The position numbers were made by a program, and so were the translations under genes. From positions 1 to 5,106 of the forward strand of contig JASIEC010000107.1 in the NCBI GenBank assembly GCA_030046135.1: a stretch of 5,106 nucleotides of DNA, in the 5' to 3' direction. Within the stretch, counting starts at the first letter, position 1. Each line of letters begins with the position of its first letter. Under the pieces are notes generated by a model. It saw only the letters and a program-made list of their open reading frames with translations. It searched no databases and was not told where the DNA came from. This DNA is from Thermoplasmata archaeon. GTDB taxonomy: Archaea; Thermoplasmatota; Thermoplasmata; Lutacidiplasmatales; UBA184. Below, in pieces: positions 1 through 4,745 of this stretch.

Positions 1-1196
1 TCACCGGGGTCGATGCCGCCTCGAGCGGCTCTCCCGTTCGGGTCCCCGCCCCTCTGCCGGGAGCGATCGAGATCGTTCACGACGCGAGCGGGACCCGGGT
101 CACCGTTCCGCCCGAGATCGCGGCGGCCGGCGTCACGGTGCGAACCCTCCCCGAACTGTGGCGCTCGGACGGACACTCGCCCACCCAGGTCGAGGAACCG
201 ACGGACCGGCTGAGCGCGCTCGCCACCGCGCTGGTGAATCGAGCCTACCGGCTCGACGTTCCCGATGGGGTCCGGACCCCGCTGCGCGTCCGCGAGCTCT
301 CCCTGCTCTCGCGGACCCATGAGGCGCTGGTCGTCCAGCGGTCGATCCACGCCGGGCGCGAGGCCCAGGTCCTCGTCACGGAGGAGACGTTCTCCGCCGG
401 GGGCGAGAACGGGGCCCAGCGTCTGTTCGCGTCGAGCCTGGACCTCGAGGTCGGGGCCGACGCGAAGGTGGTCGCCATGTCGCTGCACGCCCCCGATGCG
501 AGGACCGTGTCGCTCTATCGTCGTTCGGCGTCGGTCGGCGCGCGCGCGCGTCTCGCGTGGATCTGGAACGGGCTCGGTGGGTTCCGGACGAAGGCCCGCA
601 ACCGGACGGTCCTCGCGGGGACCGGGGCGATCGTCGACGACCTCCAGACGTTCTTCGGCTCGGGGGAGACGTCGTACGACAGCTCGGTCGACCTCCACCA
701 CACCGCGACCGACACGCGGGGCCAGTCGATCACGCGCGGCGTCTTCCGGGACTCGGCGCGGGGGATGAGCCGGGGGCTCGTCCGGATCGAGCCGGACGCC
801 CGCAAGACGGTGAGCTACATCTCCGAGCACGCGATGCTCCTGTCGAAGGGGTCCCGGTCCGACACGATCCCGATCCTCGAGATCCTCTGCCGCGACGTGA
901 AGGCGACCCACTCCACGTCGGTCGCCCCGGTCGATCCGGAGAAGGTCTTCTACCTGCGGTGCCGAGGGATCTCGGAGCCCGACGCGATCCGGATGATCGG
1001 GGAGGGGTTCCTCTCCTACGTCCTCGAGCGCGCGCCGATCGGGGGCCTGAGGGAACTGATCTACCCGATCCTCTCCGACCGCTGGGACGGGAGGGACGTT
1101 CGCTGGGGGCCCGGCGAGCTGCCCGCGCTCCCTCCCCTCGGGGTCACGGGCAGCGAGAGCGCGCCCGAGTGGCGGTTCGACGCCAAGCTCCGCTGA
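1..1196 (+). CDS. sufD: SufD-like Fe-S cluster assembly scaffold protein (5' partial)
   Basis: SufB/SufD-family subunit of the cytoplasmic SUF Fe-S assembly scaffold, normally working with SufB and the ATPase SufC. The frame is open from base 3 to the TGA at 1194-1196, giving 397 residues with the true start outside the window. An internal ATG at 138 is not the start, because the preceding codons already read as SufD sequence (IEIVHDASGTRVTVPPEI). Next come DRLSALATALVN, a long beta-strand-rich core, then TIPILEILCRDVKATH and the C-terminal signature FYLRCRGISEPDAI. The His at 909-911 in VKATH aligns, from memory, with the conserved His of the SufD 'HGAT' motif, although here the motif reads HSTS. 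A tail of about 35 residues rich in Pro, Gly and Trp follows the helical C-terminus. Family length is roughly 400-450 aa, so little is missing. SufB and SufD are homologues; SufD is preferred because the other fragment in the window is clearly SufB and the SufB Cys motif is absent here. Confidence 0.88.
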   Translation, partial: TGVDAASSGSPVRVPAPLPGAIEIVHDASGTRVTVPPEIAAAGVTVRTLPELWRSDGHSPTQVEEPTDRLSALATALVNRAYRLDVPDGVRTPLRVRELSLLSRTHEALVVQRSIHAGREAQVLVTEETFSAGGENGAQRLFASSLDLEVGADAKVVAMSLHAPDARTVSLYRRSASVGARARLAWIWNGLGGFRTKARNRTVLAGTGAIVDDLQTFFGSGETSYDSSVDLHHTATDTRGQSITRGVFRDSARGMSRGLVRIEPDARKTVSYISEHAMLLSKGSRSDTIPILEILCRDVKATHSTSVAPVDPEKVFYLRCRGISEPDAIRMIGEGFLSYVLERAPIGGLRELIYPILSDRWDGRDVRWGPGELPALPPLGVTGSESAPEWRFDAKLR

Positions 1197-1255
1197 GCGT
1201 TCGCTCCGATCGCGCCGGTCCCCCCCGCCGGCACTCCTTCCGACGGGAGAGGTCG

Positions 1256-1276
1256 CGAGGGGGACGGCGCCCCTCG
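1256..1276. terminator. Hairpin between convergent genes (weak terminator candidate)
   Basis: A perfect 7-bp inverted repeat (CGAGGGG at 1256-1262, CCCCTCG at 1270-1276) with a 7-nt loop lies in the 85-nt gap between the convergent sufD-like and MBL-rhodanese genes, 5 nt past the latter's stop. A weaker 5-bp repeat lies at 1214-1232. Neither is followed by a T-run, so a terminator role rests only on position; in sequence this GC-rich, stems of this size can arise by chance. Confidence 0.2.
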
Positions 1277-1281
1277 ACGGC

Positions 1282-2862
1282 CTACGTCGGGCGCCGCGAC
1301 CCTCCCCGTCGCCTCGCGGGCGAGCGGCCCGCCGAAGATCGAGCGAACCCGCCGGGTCCGTCGGTCACGTGTCGGATCTGGAGGAACCCGGCCTGCTCGA
1401 GCACGCTCGACGCGATGCCGGATCGGTAGCCGTGCTCGCAGTGCACGTAGATCGGAACGTTCGGCGGAAGGCGGGCCGCCGCCCCGCGGGCCAGCTGGGG
1501 GAGAGGGACGTTCAAGGACCCGGGAACCCGGGACTCCGCCGTCTCCGACGGATCGCGGACGTCCAGCACGACGATCGGCTCGCCCTTCTCGAGCGCGCCC
1601 CGGACCTCTCGGATCGACGCCCGAGGGGTCGAGACGAGAGGAAACCCCGCGCGAGCGTAGGCGTCCGTCCCCCCGTCGAGGTAGCCCCGGACCCCGTCGA
1701 ACCCGATCCGGAAGAGGGCGAGCTCGACCCGACGTCGATCCTCGACGGAGTCGGCCACGAGCACGAACGCCTCTCCCCGCGGCCGAAGCCACCCGACCCA
1801 GGCGGAGACCGGGCCGTCCCCGGGGACGGAGAGGCTCCCGGGCAGGTGGGCCCGGTCGAACGCTTCGGAGCTCCTCACGTCGAGCACCGTCACGCCCGAG
1901 CCGGCCCGGAGGCTTTCCACGTCGGCCGGGCCGAGCGCGGGGGAGCTCGGCGGCTCGCAGCCGCCGGGGATCCCGCCGTCCCGGTTGAGGGTGCGCGAGA
2001 GTCCGTAGTACGAGGGGAACGGGGTCGGCACGAGGTACGCGGCCAGGAACGTCGCGAGGTCGGGGGCCCGGAGCAGCGGATTGGTCCGCCGCTCCCGTCC
2101 GAGGGTCGTCGTGGAGGCATCCCGACCCCCGACCCCGCAGAACGTGCCGCCCGCGTGGGTCGGGAGGACGGCGACCGCTCCGGGCAGGGCCGCGTAGCGC
2201 TCGTGGAGCGTGACGAACTGCTCGCGGGCGAGCCCGTAGGTCCGCTCCGGGCCTAGGAGGTCCGCTCGCCCGGCGGAGCCGGCCATGAGGCTCCCCCCCG
2301 AGAAGAGAACGACGTCCCGTCCACGCTCGTCGGCGAGGAGGAAGCTGATGTGTTCGGGGGAGTGGCCCGGGGTCCGGAGCACGGAGAGGCGGCCGGCGCC
2401 CACGTCGAGCGTCTCCCCGTTTCGGAGCCGTCGGTGCCCGAACGTCGCCTCGGCCCCGGCGTCGATCCCGAACGTGGCTCCCTCCCGCTCGGCGAGCTCC
2501 CGGCCCCCGGAGACGAAGTCGGCGTGGAGATGGGTGTCGAGGACCCAGGCGAGCCGGAGGTTCGCCCGGCGCAGCCGGTCCACGTACCGCGTCGTGTCCC
2601 GGGTCGGATCGATCACCGCGGCGGCGCGCCGGTCCCGGTCCTCGACAACGAACGAGGAGTTGCCGAGGTCGCGAGAGGGGAGCAGCTCGATCCGGAGCGA
2701 ACCTCGCTGCCAGGCGACCTGCGGGGCCTCCTCGGGCAGGGACACTCCCGGCCCGGTGGGCCCGGCTCGACCTCCGCCTCCGTGCACGTGCGGTCGAGTC
2801 CCGACGAGCGCGGTCGGACTCCGGCGGTGGTAGGGCACGAGTCCCAGGGAGGAGGCGGCCAT
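1282..2862 (-). CDS. MBL-fold / double rhodanese protein, persulfide-dioxygenase type
   Basis: A 526-residue fusion: an N-terminal extension (about 1-54), an MBL domain (about 55-265) and two rhodanese domains (about 310-410 and 415-510). MBL motifs are HLHADF (His111, His113, Asp115), PGHSPEH (His167), GRADLLGP and PTHAGGTFCG, then TLGRERRTNPLL. Relatives oxidise glutathione or other low-molecular-weight persulfides to sulfite with a mononuclear iron and shuttle sulfane sulfur through rhodanese domains. The metal-ligand Asp normally in 'TGD' is Gly here (LFSGGSL, residues 186-192). The first rhodanese has no active-site Cys (VADSVEDR); the second has a proper C-x4-R loop (HCEHGYRS, Cys475). 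No signal peptide or membrane segment is seen, so it is cytoplasmic. The gene lies 41 nt downstream of the small Cys/His gene and is probably co-transcribed with it. The start is uncertain: homology begins near residue 55, and in-frame GTG codons at 2838, 2787 and 2745 are alternatives. Family is confident; exact reaction is not. Confidence 0.87.
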   Translation of the reverse strand: MAASSLGLVPYHRRSPTALVGTRPHVHGGGGRAGPTGPGVSLPEEAPQVAWQRGSLRIELLPSRDLGNSSFVVEDRDRRAAAVIDPTRDTTRYVDRLRRANLRLAWVLDTHLHADFVSGGRELAEREGATFGIDAGAEATFGHRRLRNGETLDVGAGRLSVLRTPGHSPEHISFLLADERGRDVVLFSGGSLMAGSAGRADLLGPERTYGLAREQFVTLHERYAALPGAVAVLPTHAGGTFCGVGGRDASTTTLGRERRTNPLLRAPDLATFLAAYLVPTPFPSYYGLSRTLNRDGGIPGGCEPPSSPALGPADVESLRAGSGVTVLDVRSSEAFDRAHLPGSLSVPGDGPVSAWVGWLRPRGEAFVLVADSVEDRRRVELALFRIGFDGVRGYLDGGTDAYARAGFPLVSTPRASIREVRGALEKGEPIVVLDVRDPSETAESRVPGSLNVPLPQLARGAAARLPPNVPIYVHCEHGYRSGIASSVLEQAGFLQIRHVTDGPGGFARSSAGRSPARRRGGSRRPT

Positions 2863-2867
2863 ATTTC
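2861..2867 (-). promoter_or_regulatory. AT-rich box overlapping the MBL-rhodanese ATG
   Basis: On the minus strand GAAATAT is the only AT-rich patch near this gene. As a TATA box it would place transcription start about 26 nt downstream, at the in-frame GTG at 2838, and would mean the ATG at 2862 is promoter rather than coding. The competing reading is that the gene is translated from the upstream gene's mRNA and the box is chance. Confidence 0.25.
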
Positions 2868-2876
2868 GCTTCGGTT

Positions 2877-2882
2877 CCTCCT
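2877..2882 (-). promoter_or_regulatory. Shine-Dalgarno-like AGGAGG before the MBL-rhodanese gene
   Basis: AGGAGG on the minus strand is a perfect match to the 16S anti-Shine-Dalgarno core. It lies in the 41-nt gap after the small Cys/His gene, 14 nt from the ATG at 2862. The spacing is longer than usual (about 5-10 nt), but this is the best argument for the ATG start and for translation from a shared mRNA. Confidence 0.4.
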
Positions 2883-2903
2883 ACGCTCCGACCGCGGGAT
2901 CCT

Positions 2904-3194
2904 TCAGCAGTGGCCCTGGCGGACGACCTGCTCGCACGGCGTCGCCGGAGCGACGTGGAGCGTGCCCAGCTGGCCGAACGGGGCGAAGTAGCCGCGCACC
3001 GCCTCCTCGCTCGGGCCGTCCACGATCAGGTACAGGTGGTGGCGACCCTTCACGACCGCCTCGCCGTGGATCGAGATCCCGCGCGCCTTCGCGTTCGCGG
3101 GCGTCACGATCTGGAGGAGACCCGCCGCCATGGCGGGGTTCCCGGCGGGACAATGGTCGGCGGGGTGGGTGTGCTCGGTCACGAACAGGGCCAT
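2904..3194 (-). CDS. Small Cys/His-rich protein, ferredoxin-like fold predicted, function unknown
   Basis: A 96-residue protein beginning MALFVTEHTHPADHCPAGN and ending CEQVVRQGHC. I cannot assign a function. It has three cysteines (15, 87 and the last residue, 96) and eight histidines, including an H-x-H-x3-HC cluster at residues 8-15, which suggests metal or redox chemistry. The order of apparent elements, strand (2-9), helix (20-30), two strands (about 41-60), helix (62-72) and strand (78-84), fits a ferredoxin-like dimeric alpha/beta barrel. From memory, similar small proteins ending in C-E-x-V-V-x-x-G-x-C occur in several phyla as hypotheticals, sometimes labelled sulfite oxidase; I cannot verify this. 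The ATG at 3194 is chosen over an in-frame ATG at 3242 because a TATA box lies between them, 28 nt upstream of 3194, and residues encoded upstream are low-complexity. It is the first gene of a likely two-gene unit with the MBL-rhodanese gene. No signal peptide or membrane segment is visible. Confidence 0.82.
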   Translation of the reverse strand: MALFVTEHTHPADHCPAGNPAMAAGLLQIVTPANAKARGISIHGEAVVKGRHHLYLIVDGPSEEAVRGYFAPFGQLGTLHVAPATPCEQVVRQGHC

Positions 3195-3218
3195 GGAGGC
3201 ACGACCCCGGCCCGCCCC

Positions 3219-3226
3219 CTTATACC
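3219..3226 (-). promoter_or_regulatory. Archaeal TATA box for the small Cys/His gene (leaderless)
   Basis: GGTATAAG on the minus strand is preceded by the BRE-like CCAAG. The core is centred about 28 nt upstream of the ATG at 3194. An archaeal TATA box centred 26-27 nt before the start site puts transcription start within 1-2 nt of that ATG, so the mRNA would be leaderless. No Shine-Dalgarno is seen immediately before the ATG, which agrees. On the plus strand the flank is C-rich rather than purine-rich, so minus orientation is favoured. Confidence 0.6.
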
Positions 3227-3248
3227 TTGGCCAGCGACCCATTAATTC

Positions 3249-3357
3249 ATCGTGGTAAGACCCCCTCCGACCGGGGACGTGCCGCCTCGGGAGGCCCCTC
3301 GCCAGGGCGCGGTCCCACCTGGCGAGCCCCGCCGGTCGGGGCGTCGGTTACTACGAT
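3249..3357 (-). ncRNA. Candidate structured RNA or structured leader (strand uncertain)
   Basis: Nested inverted repeats could fold the whole segment. The closing helix pairs 3249-3258 with 3348-3357 (10 bp, one G-U, mixed composition). Inside it, 3267-3274 pairs with 3332-3339 (8 bp, perfect), and the junction then carries two hairpins: 3284-3287/3292-3295 (4 bp, tetraloop) and 3298-3306/3318-3326 (9 bp perfect, 11-nt loop). The minus strand is preferred because the TATA-like element centred near 3385.5 would start a minus transcript near 3358, right at the closing helix. No tRNA T-loop, 5S rRNA, SRP or RNase P signature was recognised. It could instead be an upstream leader of the small Cys/His gene, a plus-strand RNA, or chance pairing in GC-rich DNA. 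Confidence 0.4.
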
Positions 3358-3377
3358 AGACTTACGGTCCGCACGGT

Positions 3378-3392
3378 GAGGATTATAACCTC
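3378..3392. promoter_or_regulatory. Near-palindromic TATA element, possibly bidirectional
   Basis: TTATAA (3383-3388) is flanked by the inverted arms GAGG (3378-3381) and CCTC (3389-3392), so a purine-rich BRE-like tetramer precedes the TATA core on both strands. Plus-strand transcription would start near 3412 and serve the molybdoenzyme gene with a long 5' leader. Minus-strand transcription would start near 3358, at the edge of the structured segment. It is the most AT-rich island in the intergenic region. Confidence 0.5.
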
Positions 3393-3449
3393 GGGCCCGC
3401 ATGGGCCGCCTGTGGACGCCAGGACCCCGTACGCCGACCCTCGCCGGAT

Positions 3450-3480
3450 CGAGAGCACCCACCCTCGCGCCGGTGCATCG
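3450..3480 (+). other. Hairpin in the molybdoenzyme upstream region
   Basis: GCACC (3455-3459) pairs with GGTGC (3472-3476). CGA (3450-3452) and TCG (3478-3480) extend the helix across a small internal loop, leaving a 12-nt apical loop. It is weak alone; noted because it lies in a chain of hairpins downstream of the TATA element. Confidence 0.25.
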
Positions 3481-3509
3481 CTTCGCCGCGGATCGCCCAC
3501 CGACCGCCA

Positions 3510-3531
3510 GGAGCGAGAGGCCTCGGGCTCC
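3510..3531 (+). other. Compact hairpin upstream of the molybdoenzyme gene
   Basis: GGAG then CGAG (3510-3517) pair with CTCG (3522-3525) and CTCC (3528-3531) around an AGGC tetraloop, with GG (3526-3527) bulged: 8 bp in total. It ends 5 nt before the ATG at 3537 and would sit in the 5' leader of a transcript from the TATA element near 3385. Confidence 0.3.
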
Positions 3532-3536
3532 CCTGC

Positions 3537-4745
3537 ATGACCCACCGCGGGCGCCGGTCAGCCCACCTAGCTGACCCCCGGCGCCCGCGCCCACCGTCTC
3601 GGAACTCCTCCACGGGCATCGCGCCGGTGCGCTTCCTCCCGCGGGAGGTCCGAGCGGCCGGGAGCGACGCCCCCTGCTTCGAGACCCCTCTCGGCGGGCT
3701 CGAGGAGGAACTGACCCCCACCGACCGCCACTTCGTACGAAGCCATTTCCCCGTCCCCGAGATCGATCTCGCTCGCTGGAAGCTCGTCGTGGACGGCGAG
3801 GTCGACCGTCCGCGATCGTTCCGCTGGGAGGAGCTCGCCGCCCTCCCCCGGGCCGGCGTGACCGCGGTGCTCGAGTGCGCTGGCAACAGCCGCTCGTACT
3901 TCCGTCCCTGGACCGAGGGCGTCCCGTGGGGCCACGGGGCCGTGGGCACCGCCCGCTGGGAAGGGGTGCGCCTCCGGGAGGTCCTCACCGCGGCGGGGCT
4001 CCGGCCGGCCGCGTCGGAGGTCGTCTTCGAGGGGGTGGACCGAGGGAACGAGCCGGGCGTCGCCCGAACGATCCCCTACGCCATGTCCGTCCCGCTCGCG
4101 AAGGCGCTCGACCCCGACACGCTCCTCGCCGACCGGATGAACGGGGAGACGCTGACGCCGGCCCACGGGTTCCCGATGCGCGCGCTCGTCCCGGGATGGT
4201 ACGGGATGGCGTCCGTGAAGTGGCTCTCCCGGATCACGGTGCTCGACCGGCCGTTCTCGGGCTACTTCCGCCGGAGGGCGTACGCCTACCTTCCGCTCGG
4301 GGCGACCGACGAGCGGGCGGCGGTCCCCGCGACGACGACCCGGGTCAAGTCCCTCATCACCTCGCCCCGGGAGGGCACCCGGCTCGAGCCGGGGACGCTC
4401 CTCGTCCGGGGGATCGCCTGGTCCGGCAACGGGGCGATCGCCTCCGTCAAGGTCCGCGTCGACACCTCGCCCCGGGGCGCGGGGGCGTGGCGGCCCGCCC
4501 GGCTCCTCCCCGGTCCCCCCGGCCCTACGTGGAGGCGGTGGGTGGTCCGGTGCGATCTCCCCCGCCCGGGGATCTTCGTGATCCGGGCCCGCGCGACCGA
4601 CACCACGGGGGCGACGCAGGCGGACCGCGCGGAGTGGAACTACCGGGGGATCGGGAACAACGCGATCCACGCCGTCCCGATCGAGATCGTCGAGCGCTCC
4701 GGGACGGCGCCTACCCGACCGCGCCGGTCATCTCGAGCTGGATGA
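3537..4745 (+). CDS. Sulfite oxidase-family molybdopterin-dependent oxidoreductase
   Basis: Up to 402 residues. Molybdopterin-binding domain at about 55-235: FVRSHFPVPEID (Arg68, matching the conserved active-site Arg), LECAGNSR (Cys114, the expected Mo-ligand Cys), GTARWEGVRLREVL, NGETLTPAHGFPMR and WYGMASVKWL. A Mo-co dimerisation domain follows at about 262-388, ending WNYRGIGNNAIHAVPIEI. Family members oxidise sulfite to sulfate or carry out related oxotransfer. The usual active-site Tyr appears to be Asp199 (LLADRMNGE). There is no Tat or Sec signal, heme domain or membrane segment, so it is probably a soluble cytoplasmic enzyme with an unknown electron acceptor. Start: residues 1-30 are low-complexity, use rare codons (TCA, CTA) and cover a 17-bp hairpin, so GTG at 3627 (373 residues) is more likely than ATG 3537. 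No cytochrome partner gene is adjacent. The 3' end overlaps sufB by 35 bp, tail to tail. Confidence 0.88.
   Translation: MTHRGRRSAHLADPRRPRPPSRNSSTGIAPVRFLPREVRAAGSDAPCFETPLGGLEEELTPTDRHFVRSHFPVPEIDLARWKLVVDGEVDRPRSFRWEELAALPRAGVTAVLECAGNSRSYFRPWTEGVPWGHGAVGTARWEGVRLREVLTAAGLRPAASEVVFEGVDRGNEPGVARTIPYAMSVPLAKALDPDTLLADRMNGETLTPAHGFPMRALVPGWYGMASVKWLSRITVLDRPFSGYFRRRAYAYLPLGATDERAAVPATTTRVKSLITSPREGTRLEPGTLLVRGIAWSGNGAIASVKVRVDTSPRGAGAWRPARLLPGPPGPTWRRWVVRCDLPRPGIFVIRARATDTTGATQADRAEWNYRGIGNNAIHAVPIEIVERSGTAPTRPRRSSRAG
3546..3589 (+). promoter_or_regulatory. Long GC-rich hairpin before the molybdoenzyme gene
   Basis: The 3546-3555 arm pairs perfectly with 3580-3589 (10 bp) and GGTCAGC (3556-3562) pairs with GCTGACC (3570-3576). 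The loop is CCACCTA (3563-3569), and three C residues (3577-3579) bulge on one side. The 17-bp stem is far stronger than expected by chance. It is not followed by a T-run, so a bacterial-type terminator is unlikely. It would lie in the 5' leader if translation starts at GTG 3627, making an RNA regulatory element or protein-binding site plausible. Confidence 0.5.

Larger units (their letters stand above)
3195..3626. other. Divergent intergenic region, structured, no convincing gene
   Basis: The stretch lies between the divergently oriented small Cys/His gene and the molybdoenzyme gene. No reading frame in it reads like a protein; frames on both strands give Arg/Pro/Gly-rich low-complexity translations. 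It holds two TATA-like boxes (3219-3226 and 3383-3388), an AT-rich patch at 3241-3247, a nested inverted-repeat structure at 3249-3357, and a run of hairpins at 3394-3407 (5 bp, GCAT loop), 3450-3480, 3510-3531 and 3546-3589. The last 90 nt are noncoding only if the molybdoenzyme starts at GTG 3627 rather than ATG 3537. Confidence 0.6.

Noticed and set aside
557..1429. Plus-strand frame overlapping the sufD-like gene
   Set aside because: Off-frame shadow with Arg/Pro/Asp-rich sequence and no conserved pattern; it also runs through the sufD stop into the intergenic gap.
1369..2256. Long plus-strand frame opposite the MBL-rhodanese gene
   Set aside because: Its translation is Arg/Gly/Pro/Glu-rich with no motif, while the minus strand carries clear MBL and rhodanese motifs. 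High-GC codon bias keeps the antisense frame open.
3195..3242. N-terminal extension of the small Cys/His protein from ATG 3242
   Set aside because: The TATA box at 3219-3226 lies inside it and the encoded residues (MGRWPRYKGAGRGRAS) look non-coding.
3249..3357. Interpretation as tRNA, 5S rRNA, SRP RNA or RNase P RNA
   Set aside because: No T-loop or anticodon arm, the 5S helix order does not match, the segment is too short for SRP or RNase P, and none of their conserved loops is visible on either strand.
3249..3357. Miniature transposable element with terminal inverted repeats
   Set aside because: The flanks show no target-site duplication and no second copy exists in the window; the inner nested pairing fits an RNA fold better.
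3401..3574. Small plus-strand frame starting at ATG 3401
   Set aside because: About 57 residues of Pro/Arg/Ala-rich sequence with no recognisable pattern; the ATG lies upstream of the start site predicted from the TATA element.
3247..3594. Minus-strand frames in the intergenic region
   Set aside because: Gly/Arg-rich translations with no domain, spanning the inverted-repeat structures; explained better as noncoding.
3567..4670. Long minus-strand frame opposite the molybdoenzyme gene
   Set aside because: Low-complexity Arg/Pro/Gly/Asp translation; the plus frame contains the Mo-ligand Cys motif and the dimerisation domain.
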